Part shown: piece by piece, positions 35,626-46,840 of the stretch | Layout of the letters: each line of letters starts with the position of its first letter | Position numbering within the stretch: the stretch's first letter is position 1 | From: Gonocerus acuteangulatus | Taxonomy: Eukaryota > Arthropoda > Insecta > Hemiptera > Coreidae | Direction: 5' to 3' | DNA length: 64,000 nt | Assembly (NCBI GenBank): GCA_946811695.1 | Contig: OX328123.1 | Span: forward strand, 31,027,399-31,091,398 | Position numbers and translations under genes: made by a program | The notes under the pieces: model-generated | Told to the model about the DNA's origin: nothing | Databases searched by the model: none | The model's input: only the letters and a program-made list of their open reading frames with translations

Positions 35626-37460
35626 TTAAGAAACTGTGGTAGTTGGTCTATTGGAGGATGTTGTAGTTTTCAATTTTTCTGTAATGTTTGTGGTTTCACA
35701 TGGCGAAGGTGTAGTGGAAGATTTAGGATCATAATTCGGGATCCAGCAGACTTTGATAATGTCTGATACTTTTTCCCCGATCATGATGACAGCAGCCATA
35801 GGTGATCCAGTGAGTGGAAATGGGATAACACTAGAGTCGGCGACCCTGAGGCCTTTGATACCATGGAGTCTGAGAAGAGAGTCTACCACTGCTTCTTGAT
35901 CTGATTTTGGACCCATCTTGCAGGTTCCGACTTGGTTGTGAGCAGTGCCCGCAGTGTTACTTAAAGCACAAGCCCAGTATTCGTCCGAAGCAACAGGTAT
36001 TCCACAACATCCTGCATGCTTGATGTAACGCATCGTGGCATTGAGGGCCTTCATGGTTGGTGTTTTTGCTAGATTTTCAAAAAAATGAATAGCTTTCAGC
36101 ATTAGATCAAGTTCTTCTGGGTAATCCAGGTAGCCAGCCGTGATAAAAGGCTTGTCTTCTGGATTCTTCGACTTCAACTTCAGGGTGCCATTGCTCTTTG
36201 GATGAAGCAATATGGGTACTGCAATCAACAGATCTGATTCCAGGTTTAAATCCAGAAACTGGACGTCAATCTCTTCCTCCAAGGCAAGATTTTTTATAAA
36301 ATAATTTAACTCTTGAGTTTGATTTAATTGTGAGAAATAAAATTGTACTTGAAAATCAGGAAGATTGTCTCCTATTACTTTCAGGAATCCTAAAAGCTCA
36401 GTACCACCGAGGGATGATAAATTCCCAGTTCTTCTAGTTAAGTATTCATACGTATGGTCCAATATATCCAGAGGAGATACTACTGGCTGGCGTGGTTGCA
36501 ATGTTATTAGTATTTCTGGAAACATGACATGATCCCGAAGATTTTTACCGACCTGCAAGTCATTGATAACTTGAATATCAAGTGCTTCCAAATCCTCCTT
36601 TGGGCCAACACCAGAATGCAAAAGAATTTTTGGCGAGCCAATGACTCCAGCGCATAGAATTATTTCCCTTGAAGCTCGTAGGACTCTTGTGGTCTTCTCG
36701 GTCCTGTACACGAACTCAACCGCATACGCCCTCGCTGTGTGTCGGCAGATCAAGACTTTGTGCACAAATGCATGCTTAATGACAAAAAGATTTTTCCTGT
36801 CTTTTATGGGATTTAGAAAAGCCTTTGCAGTATTGAGTCTCTCGCCGCCCCGCACAGTGCCCTGGTTTTGAGATAAAAATCCTCCCATAGTAACTGAATT
36901 TATATCGTAGTTGGTCTCATATCCAAGATCTCTGAAAGCCATTTGTAGAATATCCGTTATTGCATTATCCACACTCATCCTGCTCAAAGCTAGAGGGCCG
37001 CCGCGGGAGTGATAAAAATCGAAATTGTGATTTTTTAACACCTTCAAGTCCCTCATGTCTTCTGACTTCTTGAAATATGGCAATACGTCTGAATAAGACC
37101 AACCTGGATTTCCTCTCGCTGCTATGTTGTCGTAGTCTTGCCTTGCTCCTCGGACGTAAAGCATCGAACCTATTGTGCTGGTGCCACCTAGGGTCTTCCC
37201 TCTTGGCCAGCGGTTCACCTTTCCCATCATACCATTGTAGAGTCCTCTCTCAGGAACAGTCTTGAACCCCCAGTCGATGTCCGTCTTCTGAAGGCTGAGG
37301 TGGAAGCGCGGAACGTCGGTAGTCATCGTTGGATTTCCTCCTGCTTCTAGAAGAAGAACGTTCCACTCCTTTACCTCTGAAAGTCGATTGGCGACCACAG
37401 CTCCTGCTGTCCCTCCACCGATCACTATGAAATCGAAAACTGTTTCCTGCCTGCACTCCG
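35626..37460 (-). CDS. GMC oxidoreductase (glucose-dehydrogenase-like), exon 3
   Basis: Main catalytic exon of an FAD-dependent glucose-methanol-choline oxidoreductase, 610 residues plus stop. The acceptor TTTGTTTTTCAG lies just before 37460, and two bases complete the Ser codon begun in exon 2. Near the start is the dinucleotide-binding loop DFIVIGGGTAGAVVANRL. It is followed by the first GMC signature (WPRGKTLGGTSTIGSMLYVRG) and the second (GVIGSPKILLHSGVGP). The C-terminal GTAHNQVGTCKMG and LTGSPMAAVIMIGEK segments hold the active-site region. The family usually has His directly before the Gln/Pro-Val-Gly of that segment and Asn or His before Ala-Pro near the end. Here these positions read Asn and Met. 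A Thr/Ser-rich tail of about 40 residues ends the protein. Insect GMC paralogues act in cuticle, immunity and hormone metabolism; the substrate cannot be told. Confidence 0.95.
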
Positions 37461-37713
37461 CTGAAAAACAAAACACACTTAATTATTTACATCAACCTTA
37501 CATCGATGAGAGCTCAAACTATACCAATCAATGGTCCAGGACTAAGAACTAGGCAATTAGATCGGCATACCAATCTGACACTGAAGTAGACTAACAGTAT
37601 CTGCTGGACTACAGAACATTTGTTGTTTACGCCTTCGCCTATTTCCGAGGGCCTAATATCGACAGTTTCAAATTTATTTTTCACAATAGTATTCAATATG
37701 TTATGCCTTAACA

Positions 37714-38549
37714 CAATCCCTCATAAGTTCCACTTCCCCTTTTCCAGCCCTTTACCTCAACAGCATCCCTATTAAATATTGTAAATCAGTTAAAACTCTT
37801 GGGATCATATTTGATCAGAACCTTTCCTGGAAAAATCATATTTCCCAAATTTCCCGTCGATCCATATTTATCCTGAGACAGCTCAACCTCTCCTGCCAAC
37901 AAAGACACGTCTACTCCTCGTAACCTCCCTATTATTCCCCCAGTTTGACTATGGTTGTTTGGTGTACGGTGGACTTTCTGGCGATCTCGAGGCAAAACTC
38001 AAACGCCTCATGAGCTGTTTTATTTGTTTTATCCTCGGGATCCCCAGAGACTCCCACATATCACATTTCTACCAGGAGCTAAATTGGCTATTCCCTCTTT
38101 ATCGTCGTCAGTACTTCCTCGGCTCAGTCCTTTACCAAGTAATTCAATCCCGTAGACCTTCTTATATTTTCCAACTTCTTAAATTTAAATCCTCGGTTCA
38201 CTCCCGTAACACCCGATCTCGTCCTTCCGATCTTTATATTCCTTCCCACCGAACAGCAATATTCGAAAAATCATTCGTCACCCGTGCCAGCTCGCTATGG
38301 AATTCCTTACCTCTGACTGTCCGCCATTCTACCAACCTAGAAACCTTTAAATCCCGACTCTTCCACCACCTTCTATCCCTGGAAGTTTTACCCAACCCCT
38401 AGTCTATATTGAAGCTGTACATTATACACTGATAGCATTTATAAGTTTTTAAGTTTATATATAAAATTCACAATTATTTTGTAATTTCAAAATTATTCCT
38501 ATGGGACTTGTGTCCCGGAATAAGAATAAAACTTTTCATTTAATTTCAT
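37714..38549 (+). mobile_element. 5'-truncated CR1/Jockey-group LINE copy
   Basis: It matches the 3' third of the LINE at 61.1-64 kb at DNA level, in the opposite orientation. It contains the end of the RT thumb/C-terminal region (LGIPRDSHISHF, SLWNSLPLTVRHS), stop, 3'UTR with an AATAAA, and a degenerate TTTCATTT tail. A small deletion after CTCTCCTGCC disrupts the frame. Dead on arrival copy, lying in GMC intron 2. Confidence 0.9.
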
Positions 38550-38702
38550 TTCACTAAAAAGTATCTTATCTAGAGCCTCATTTAAAGTTTTGGTTTCAAG
38601 TAACCTCCTCTCATAGTGGACAGATTTTAACGTTAAGTCAACATACCTTTTCTTTTCTAATTCAAATTTTATATAAGGAGTTAAGTTGACGGAAATACAA
38701 AT

Positions 38703-38796
38703 AACGGCCATATCCACATTCCCGTCGATCACCGAAGTTAAGCAACGGTGGGCATGGCCAGTACCTGAATAGGTGACCGTCCACGTGCTGTTGGCA
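38703..38796 (+). repeat. 5S rRNA-like SINE head
   Basis: ACGGCCATATCCAC, CCGTCGATCACCGAAGTTAA and CCACGTGCTGTTGGCA follow the order of animal 5S rRNA. The terminal phrase CCACGTGCTGTTGGCATTA is identical to the SINE at 51.5 kb, so this is a SINE3-type (5S-derived) head rather than a functional 5S gene. Substitutions and missing bases in the middle support this. Confidence 0.75.
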
Positions 38797-38810
38797 TTAT
38801 AACCAGCTAG

Positions 38811-38880
38811 AAGCGTGACTTGAACCCGCATCTTCTTTCGTGGGTATCAGACACGCTAGTCACTCTCCAACGAGGAGAAC
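38811..38880 (-). repeat. tRNA-like segment adjoining the 5S-like head
   Basis: On the - strand GTTGGAGAGTGACTAGCG resembles an A box, and GCGGGTTCAAGTCACGC is a good B box. It abuts the 5S-like sequence tail to tail, giving a 5S/tRNA composite. A perfect cloverleaf was not found. Confidence 0.55.
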
Positions 38881-38935
38881 CAATAACTTTTGTAATTGAA
38901 AATGCATTGAGATAAATAAATATAGTATCACTCAC

Positions 38936-39116
38936 ATCCAATGTCCGCAGGATATGTTTCAGGAGGCGTTAGGAGACACTGCGAGAGAATGAGTGTGTTA
39001 AGCAGATCGGTGAAAGCAGCACCAGCTGGTCCTGTTGCATGGGTAGGACAAGGATAGAAGTAGTCACTGGACATTGCCTTCCTCGTACTCTGTGAAGGTG
39101 ACAGCTCCACCATCTC
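38936..39116 (-). CDS. GMC oxidoreductase, exon 2
   Basis: It encodes 60 residues plus one base (EMVELSPSQ...), including PTHATGPAGAAFTDLL and CLLTPPETYPADIG, the typical region just before the GMC FAD-binding loop. The donor is GTGAGT. Exon 3 supplies the last two bases of a Ser codon, giving IGSECRQ. The acceptor chosen (TTTTCCAG before 39116) keeps phase 0 with exon 1; an alternative acceptor is AATTTCAG before 39129. Confidence 0.82.
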
Positions 39117-39654
39117 CTGGAAAACATCTCTGAAATTTAAGACCATATTAAATCTTTGCTGCGTGGTCATAAGGGCTTAAGTCATTTTTAAGCATGTGGA
39201 GATTATGAGGTATTATTATAGCACAAAATCATAGCTACGTTTGGCATTAAGGCCTTAAGCGAAACTTTAAAAGTTGGTTAGCTGTACCAATTGATATTAT
39301 AGCCTTAAGTCAAGTTTATCACTTCCTTCATGTTATTAAGGAACTTTGCTATTGCTCTCCCGAAAAATGAATATTTTGACTTAAGCCCTTTTGACCGCAC
39401 ATCAAAGAAATAACGGACTAACATTGGTACAGGCTGTTCAGATAGATCGTATAGTTCAAGTGTGCAAGCCTGAACTTCTGGGAGGGAAATATTTTCGACG
39501 ATTCTACCCTTTGCAAATTCCCATTTCAATTAAAAATGTAGCTATACTAAAATATTTGTTTTACTAACGTTGCTTGCTCTTGTACTATTAGAACATCCAG
39601 CTACCTTCCAAGCATTATTGCTATGTAACCCTGAAACTGTGAGTGTTTGAACAA

Positions 39655-39735
39655 TCTTTGCTGCCTAGCCCGGATAGAAAAGGTTGATAAGCCTGTAGAT
39701 AACCCGTCTCGAAAAATCGTCATGGTTGGAGATCT
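39655..39735 (+). repeat. SINE family-1 fragment
   Basis: GATAGAAAAGG and CCTGTAGATAACCCGTC from the shared central domain, followed by a diverged tail. Confidence 0.5.
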
Positions 39736-39941
39736 GGTAAAGCACGTTTCATGAAGTGTTTTATGCCCCTTGAAATTTTGCTATAGTGCATCTCTTGGGT
39801 TTATAAGAAGGTAAGTTTGTGTTGGTTAGAGTTACCATGGAACACCAGGTACTGCGCATAGGGGAAAGGCATAAAAAAAAATACGGTTTGCCTAAGAAAA
39901 GTTTTTTATTCGTTATTTGTTAAAGATCCAAAAATCTGACC

Positions 39942-40662
39942 ATATTTCAAAGAAAATTTAACCAATTCAGACCAAATTTGAAGGGTCGATAAAGGCTCCT
40001 CTACGTGTTCTGGAACAACGTTACATGCAGAAAAGTTTAAATTTTATTTTTATTTTAAGAACCTTTTCTTACAAGATCCTTCTGAGAGAATACAGTAGTT
40101 ATTTTTATGGCTAGAAAAAATAATTTCTCTTCTTTTCATAGAGCCTAATGACGTAAAAATCGGATTTCCTCAAGGCGTGATATTGGACTTCAACACGTCA
40201 CAAATTTTTCGCTTACAAATGTTTAGGCTCTTCCGGACCGGAAAAATTATTATTCTTTGTTTTCTATTATATATACCACATTCATGGGGTGCCGATTTTA
40301 AATCTTCTATTATTTTTAGAGTTAAAAAATGTATACCTAATGCTATACCCATACTGTAAACGTAAACACATTTTTAAATTTATTTGGATAAATATAAATT
40401 ATTGTTTAACGATTGTATTTTTCCTTTCACCTACCCTTTAAAACAAATGAATTGGCAAAAGAATCATTTCGATATCATTTTCTAAGCTCGAAATATAAAA
40501 TAGAGCACTTTCAACCTATTTTATTTTTTTTCTCAGCTCCTAATGCACATTGGACTAAACGCTTGGACATGTATAGACTATTTTTCGGTGCGGAATCGCC
40601 AGAAAAAAAATATGCCCGATCTTTGAACTCCACCACTGTTGAGATATTTCCCCTTGGGAGAT
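39942..40662. repeat. Older copy of the long-TIR MITE
   Basis: It shares several blocks in order with the element at 58452-59169. These include ACTATTTTTCGGTG and CGCCAGAAAAAAAA at the right, AACGTTACAT at the left, and inner blocks such as TTTCAACCTATTTTATTT. The termini are worn. Confidence 0.6.
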
Positions 40663-40890
40663 ATTTATAAAGGGACATTAACGTTTAAATAAAATATTGT
40701 TAATTAAATGTTTACCATATGGAGTTAGAAAGATCTATATCAGGGAATAATTTCAGATTTCTTTCAGAATGAAACTATTGATTAGTAAAGAAAAAGGATT
40801 TATAAGAAATAAAAATGACAGAATTTGTGGTCGGCTTATCAAGTGCGAGATTTTGTTTTCTTTCGGAAGTGCATATGATTTATAACATAC

Positions 40891-41004
40891 CTCCCAACGA
40901 GGTTCCACTTCTTCCACCGAGGCTACCTCATCGTCTCCAAGATTCAGAGCAAAGCAGCCTACCAAATTTAAGTAAAGAAGGAAGCCCTTCATTTCTCTTT
41001 GCAT
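40891..41004 (-). CDS. GMC oxidoreductase, candidate exon 1 with signal peptide
   Basis: 38 codons from ATG 41004 to a strong GTATGT donor. The second Met (40992) begins MKGFLLYLNLVGCFALNLG, a good secretory signal peptide, followed by an acidic stretch (DDEVASVEEVEPRWE). The exon ends in phase 0 and joins in frame to exon 2 at 39116. GMC dehydrogenases of insects are commonly secreted, which fits. Linkage to exon 2 is inferred from phase and splice sites only. Confidence 0.55.
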
Positions 41005-41507
41005 CGAAGACGGAATCGATTAACAGACCTCGAAGTAAAGTATCGAGGTTGAACAAGCCTGTGGACAAGTCCTCTCCGCTGAAACACTAGTTCTTCAAAA
41101 AATAATCTGCAAACCCCTTCATGTCCATTCCTACTTCATCCGCCCAGCCATAGTTTGTAAACATTACTAGACTATTTTTAAAAAATAGTGTTCACATATG
41201 AGTTGTAAATAAATAATTTTTCTTTAAGTGTGGCATTATTATTGTTACCGTAATCACATGATACGTAGTATAAGGATTATGTTTCGTGACACGAGGCCGA
41301 TCAGAAGCTTTCCACGTTCATCATGATAGAAAAGAAGGAAAGGCGTCATCTCAAAAAGTCTGAGCTATTTATAGAGGGGCTTTGAAAAATAATTAGCTTG
41401 TTTTTTTCCGTCCTTCCATAGGGAGAAAATATGCTTCTGACGTCGACTCAATGACTCAATCATGGCATATGACCATTACCACAAAGGAACTGTTATCTTC
41501 TACAGCT

Positions 41508-41673
41508 CGGAAAATTATATGTCGTGGGTCCGATTTCCACTATGGGGTGATGGCTTTTCTTTAGGGAAAAGAAAAGGCGTCAGCCCTATCCTGGCTAGAA
41601 AAGGGTGGAAACCTATAGATAACCCGTCCTAAATTTCTTAGTTAATAATCATGGACGTTAGAATTTAAAATAA
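41508..41673 (+). repeat. SINE family 1, partial head
   Basis: B box GTGGGTCCGATTTCCACT, then GGTGATGGCTTTTCTTTAGG, central domain GGCTAGAAAAGGGTGGAAAC and tail AATCATGGACGTTAGAATTT. Confidence 0.75.
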
Positions 41674-41686
41674 AAAATGTATTTAT

Positions 41687-41689
<3 letters not shown>

Positions 41690-41767
<78 letters not shown>

Positions 41768-41910
41768 TTTGAACCCCCGTTATTTTCGAGATGTATAGGT
41801 TCTGAAACGTAATACTTTCTAGTCGGCACTTCCGGATTGTGTCATGAGATCAACCTCATAAGCGAGATTCCTCCCTATGGAGGGAGGGAGGAACCGCGCT
41901 AATATTGTTT
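41690..41910 (+). repeat. Microsatellite-headed interspersed repeat, second copy
   Basis: (TA)n(CA)n of about 75 bases, then CCCCCGTTATTTTCGAGATG, TAGTCGGCACTTCCGGATTG and CCTCATAAGCGAGATTCCTC. Same order as at 25.8-26.0 kb. Confidence 0.7.
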
Positions 41911-42602
41911 TACGATTTAACGGAAGAATATACGTAAAGGAATAGGAAAAAAAGAAGACATACTATCTACCCCACCGACAGAATGGAAACTAAAAATGGA
42001 AAGACAGCAGGTGTACTCTAAAATGTATAAATCAGAAAATTGTTGACAGATTCTCGGTACATCTCCTGATCTCGAGGCAGGAGACATGACTCCAAATGGG
42101 ATCATGGCTGTTTCATGACAGATAACAATTTAGGAAATAAAATTATTACAAAAACTGTAATACTGTATTGTTAAATATATCTGTATCCGGAGGTAAAGGA
42201 CACCATGTCACATATTTGTAATTGTTCAGGAGAGCCAATTTTCCATAACTTTGAACTATTAAAATTTGTTTCTTTGTTACTTATAGAAACAGTTTCAAAT
42301 TTTTTTTTCATTGTTATTGGCATTGATAGGTAATTGGAAGTATTGATCATAGTCAAACAAAACCAAGCCCTCTGTGTCTTTTATGGACGGAAAATGGATA
42401 TGATTTTATTTTTCACTTTCTTATCTACGTTCTTTATGGGGACAGAACATAGTGTAATGTACCATTATATGGGTAGAAAAATCCACATAGAACATGGTGT
42501 TATGCCAATTTAATAAAAAAAAAAAAAAAATGGACATGGTGTGCTTTACCTCCGGGGTTCAGATATATGTATTACAATTATTGAGGTAGTTATACTATAG
42601 TA
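41911..42602. other. AT-rich DNA, no gene recognised
   Basis: Nothing recognised up to the transposon boundary at 42603. Confidence 0.35.
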
Positions 42603-42819
42603 GGGCCGTTGAGTCGTGCTACTTGGAATAACCCCTACCCTTGACTCAAGGAAGGGAAGGCCTACCCCGTCCCTCCAACCCAGCCTCCTACACCCTTATT
42701 CTGTTTTCTCTCAAAGAAGCTGGATTATTTACAGGAGGAAAAACACCCTTGTCATTTATTCTTCACAAATTATACTTTAAATAGAAGAAAATAAACAACA
42801 GGAAATTTTTAATGAAACG

Positions 42820-43570
42820 AAGGGATATCGTCAATGCCAGATGTTTATTTTTACGCCAAATCAGAGAATGCAGTTTAGAAGAAGTGGTATTTCTGGATGA
42901 GACATGGATAAATGCTGGAAACACGATTAGCAAATCCTAGACAGATGACTCACTTCGGGCTTCCCGAAAACTACTGGGAAGGGTTGACGCCTTGTCATGG
43001 CCCATCCAAGTAGGGCGAACAGTTTCATACCTAACAGCATGTTATTATTCAGGTAAAAAAATACAGGATTATCATAAAGAGATGAAGTCAGAAGTGTTCA
43101 ATTGATATGGATAATTAAAAACAAGGCTCCGACTTGGATTAACTAATTTTATTTTATTTAAATTTTAACGTCCATTTATTATTAACTACGAATTTTAGGA
43201 CGGGTTATCTATAGGTTACCACCCTTTTCTAGCCAGGATAGGGGTGATGCCTTTTCTTTTTTCGAAAGAAAAGCCACCACCCCTAGTGGGAATCGAACCC
43301 ACGACCTTTAGCACGGAGTGTTAAGTGCTCACGCCTTAACCCTCACGGCCATCGGGTCTCCGATTAACTAATTTGGGCACCAATAAAAGGGAAAGTTGCC
43401 AAGGAAAATACGACCTTTAACATCACCGATGTAGAGCGACTGACGAGAGAGCAATGTGACGCTGTTTCTCCAGAAAATTGGAATGAACCAGTAAGGCATA
43501 CAAAGGAAGCAATTGGAGAAGCTTGGCGGAAAGAAGCACTGCGTGAAGAGAATATATGTATGTATGAATA
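42820..43570 (+). pseudogene. Broken DDE transposase (IS630/Tc1-like)
   Basis: The translation of the first part includes KRRDIVNARCLFLRQIREC and VVFLDETWINAGNT, the latter carrying the DDE-domain Asp-Glu-Thr-Trp box of this superfamily. An in-frame stop follows at ISKS*TDDS. The C-terminal part resumes after a SINE insertion (43150-43361) with KGKVAKENTTFNITDVERLT and ENWNEPVRHTKEAIGEAW, typical of the end of such transposases, and stops at 43570. Frameshifts, a stop and an apparent loss of the middle make it non-functional. The N-terminal DNA-binding domain was not recognised. Confidence 0.75.
43150..43361 (-). repeat. Full-length tRNA-headed SINE (family 1) with 13-bp TSD
   Basis: It is flanked by GATTAACTAATTT at 43137-43149 and 43362-43374. 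On the - strand it starts GGAGACCCGATGGCCGTGAG (A-box region), has B box GTGGGTTCGATTCCCACT, linker TTTCTTTCGAAAAAAGAAAA, central domain GGCTAGAAAAGGGTGGTAAC and tail ATAAATGGACGTTAAAATTT. It is the best reference copy in the window. The head resembles a class II (Ser/Leu-like) tRNA. Confidence 0.92.
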
Positions 43571-45436
43571 GGGTTTAAGGACGAAGAACGTCAAAGGTTA
43601 CCATCGTCCTGTAAAGTGTTTTTCAGTGAAAATTATTTTTGTACTATAAAGATATTACAGGAGTGAATTGCACTACATTTATTGTCGGGAATGCTCATAA
43701 ATTGTAATGTTATATAATGTTCAAACGATTTTTAAAATTGGTTCTGAAACTGCTATGGCTAATATAATTGTTTTACATAGATACTACTATAATAATAATT
43801 ATGATGATATGAGCTTGGTCCGTTACGGCATATTATTTAAATCTATATGTAATCAATGCATCTGAGTTCAAGGTATAGAATATATACAGACATATTTTTT
43901 TTATTTTTTTATTTTTATTTATTTACTTATTGGCTATATTTCTGTATATAATTTTGATTTTATAAGAAAATTTAGTACTTTGTCCACCATGGAGGGGTCG
44001 TCTGCAAGTGCTTCAGATATATCTCTTGGAATTTCATTCTTTTCTTGTGCGTCTTCTTATAACCTGCAAGACTCGAAGATATGCCGCACAGAAATCGGTT
44101 CATTACATGACACACATATAGGCTTTTCCTTCCCCTCCATAAGGAAACCATGAGTAAGTCTGGTATGACCTAGGCGAAGGCAAGCTAAAACTACCTCGTC
44201 TCTTCTACTGCTGCATTGGGATGATCGCCATGGCCCTAGACTTCTTTTGACCATTTTCAATTTATTTTCGGAAACCTTAGCCCACATGGAGTGCCACCCC
44301 ATTTTTATTCTCTCCACAGAAGGCGCACATAATTCCTTTGGTGTTAGGGTTGTGGGTGTGATTTCCCTTAGATCGTGTGCTGCTTTTATCCAATTAGATA
44401 ATGGCAATTTCATTATCCAATATTCCCTTGTGGCTATGACCCCAAAAGAAATTAAATGCTTTTCCTATAACATTCAGCATTCGGATACATGTTCGAATTT
44501 TTAGGCTTACTGGATTTCTTGGGTACATCTGCAGTATGGAGCGGAGCACGTTTTCTGAGTCGCAGCACACAATTATGTTTTTCTTCTCCTGGGACATGGA
44601 GAACTGTAAGGCTGCTGTAATGGCATGGGCTTCTGCTGTAAATATTGTAGTGCGTGGGTCGAGTTTGAACTTGCGGGTTGTAAGAATATCTGTGACACCA
44701 CAGGCGGTTGATCCATTAATTCTAGAGCCATCTGTGTATAAAACAAGCTTGTCCTGAATCTTGCCCAGCATTTCGAGGAGTGTTGCGTTCACCTGAGTGG
44801 TGTTAATGTAGGCTTCCTTTTTTAAATTAAATATGCAGTTAGGTTTTTCAAGAGTCCAGGGTGGGGTGTCGAGCGGTGGTAAGGGCAAATTTGTCTTCAG
44901 CATATCTTGAACTACAAGAGTCATGCGTAAAGATAATGGTTTAGAAGCTGTTGTGTTTCTATTGTAAGCATTGACAAATTGAGGACTGAAAATGTGCTTG
45001 TAACAAGGGTGTTGAGGCATTTTATATATCTTGCAGATATATTTAGCAGCTAGTGTGTGACGCTGGAATAATAGGGGAGTCGTACCTGTTTCTACTGAAA
45101 GACTCATCACAGGGGTTGAACGGAATGCTCCAGCGGCAAGGCGAAGGCCGGTGTGATGCACTGTGTCAAGTGCACTCAGAAGTGCAGGTTTTGCTGAACT
45201 ATACACTAAGCATGCATAATCCATTTTTGAACGTATTAAGGGTTTGTATATTTTCAGGAGTGTCGCTCGTTCAGCCCCCCACTTAGTATTGGCTAAAATC
45301 CTAAGTATGTTCAGTTTTAGCACTTTCCTCCGAAGGAAAGTAGCTATTGAGGTTGCACTCATGACGGAAGTTTTGAAAAATTTCTTCAAATCTCCATCGA
45401 TCCTACCTAGTAGACACCGAAAATGACCCCTGTTAA

Positions 45437-45437
45437 A

Positions 45438-45487
<50 letters not shown>
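45437..45487 (+). repeat. (AT)n microsatellite
   Basis: About 50 bases of pure TA dinucleotides. Confidence 0.95.
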
Positions 45488-45490
<3 letters not shown>

Positions 45491-46500
45491 TGTTAACAGG
45501 ATAACGGCCAGAGTTTTTGTTTTTTCTTCACGAGACGTGGTATATAGCGTTCAATTAGCAAACGATTGAACGAGTTCGTTAACCACTAAAATTGGTCCAC
45601 CGGGAGGGGGAGTTGACCCGGACCCAAAACACTAATTTGACCATGCCAGCCGTCATCATCATATGTGGCACGACGTCCCGTCACCGAGACTGGGCCTCCT
45701 CTAAGAGCCTCCGCCAGTCGGCTCTGTCTTCTGCTGCAGCTCTCCAGTTCCTAACGCCAAGCAGAGTTCTGGCATCGTTGGATACGCTGTCCAGCCATCT
45801 GATCCTCGGCCTTCCTACTCGTCTTGTGGAGGGCAGGTCCTCGGTCATAACTTTTTTAGTTATTTCCGTGTCACCCATTCTGGCTACATGCCCCGCCCAC
45901 CTTAGCCTTCCAAGCTTGATGAAGGTAACAATGTCGAGGTCGGCAAATAGAGTGCTGAGTTCCCTATTTTTCCTTCTTCTCCACACTTCACCTATCTTTA
46001 CTGGGCCATAGATCCTCCTGAGGACTCCTCGCTCAAACACACTTAGCATCCTCTCATCACTTTTGGTCATTGCCCAAGCCTCTGAGCCATGCCAGCCGTA
46101 GTTTTTGTTATATTTCAACGAAACTCGGTTTATGTTATGTTGTTCTAAAGAGAGATATAGGTTGTAAAAATAAACTAAATCGGTTAATTAGCAGGGGGGA
46201 TTTACCCTGTACCCACATTACCAATTTGCCACTACCAGCCGTAATTGTTGTTACATTTCAACGAAACTCGGTATTCGTGGTGGTAATCAACAGAGAAAAA
46301 TGGGTTGTAAAAATAAACTAAATCAGGTTATTTGGAGGGGGGGTTTACTCCGGACCTAAAGTACTAATATACTCATACCGGTCGTAATTCCTGCTGTATT
46401 GTAACGAAACGCGTTACACATCTTGGGTATGTCACGAGAAAGAAGTGTTGTAAAAATGAAGTAAATCGGTCAATTGGAAAGGAGGATTTACTTTAAACTC
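45488..46500 (+). repeat. Degenerate tandem repeat of about 140-bp units, split by RTE
   Basis: Units contain GCCGTA, then ATTTCAACGAAACTCGG, then GTTGTAAAAATAAACTAAAT, then a G-run with GATTTACCCTG or similar, then ACTAATTTG. Units begin near 46097, 46239 and 46380, with a diverged unit at 45490-45653. The RTE fragment at 45654-46086 separates the first unit from the rest. Confidence 0.65.
45654..46086 (-). mobile_element. 5'-truncated RTE-type LINE fragment with 13-bp TSD
   Basis: CCATGCCAGCCGT flanks it at 45641-45653 and 46087-46099. On the - strand the frame covers the C-terminal end of an RTE-like reverse transcriptase (MLSVFERGVLRRIYGP, RLRWAGHVARM, RRVGRPRIRWLD and ADWRRLLEEAQSR). 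The element ends in a short ATGATGATG tail, as RTE elements do. Insertion was into the tandem repeat. Confidence 0.88.
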
Positions 46501-46509
46501 TGTTTCATT

Positions 46510-46840
46510 AGAATTAGCTGGCCAGACGAAGGTTCCTGAAGGCGCCGCGAGGAGCGCTACCTCCCACAAGGGGGACTGCATCCTGATCCTGCGTCAGATC
46601 AAAAGACAGAAAATGAAGTTTTTGTGTATTTATTAAGTAGCACAGTATCATGTATTAACATAACTCTGGAAGCAAATTACGTATTTACAAAATTAATAAT
46701 TGAACAGTTCTCATAAGAAATGAAAATGAGCAGAACTATTCACGCTTTTATTTTATTTATATAGGTCATTTACAGCAGATTATTCAGTAATGTAGTCTAC
46801 ACTACAAACATTCTGAGGAAAGTGCTTAGTTATGCAGCTC
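46510..46840. other. Unassigned filler within the nested transposon
   Basis: A GC-rich patch at 46520-46600 and AT-rich sequence up to the LINE remnant. No recognised feature. Confidence 0.3.

Larger units (their letters stand above)
37461..38935 (-). other. GMC intron 2
   Basis: Donor GTGAGT at 38935-38930 and acceptor CAG at 37463-37461 on the - strand. The intron carries a truncated CR1-type LINE and a 5S/tRNA-like composite, both annotated separately. Confidence 0.85.
39117..40890 (-). other. GMC intron 1
   Basis: A strong donor GTATGT follows exon 1. The intron contains a decayed long-TIR MITE (39942-40662) and a SINE fragment (39655-39735). Other frames in it show no domain. Confidence 0.6.

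Noticed and set aside
38703..38796. Functional 5S rRNA gene
   Set aside because: Missing and changed bases, and an end shared with dispersed SINEs.
38499..38831. 110-codon frame on the - strand
   Set aside because: It overlaps the LINE tail and the 5S-like SINE head, so it is composite repeat sequence.
39305..39529. 74-codon frame in GMC intron 1 as an extra exon
   Set aside because: No resemblance to GMC proteins, and exons 1 and 2 already join in phase without it.
40753..40890. Extension of GMC exon 1 frame downstream of the donor
   Set aside because: A strong GTATGT donor precedes it, and the following residues lack family resemblance.
43278..43361. Functional tRNA gene on the - strand
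   Set aside because: Acceptor-stem pairing is not evident, and the sequence continues into a SINE body with target duplication.
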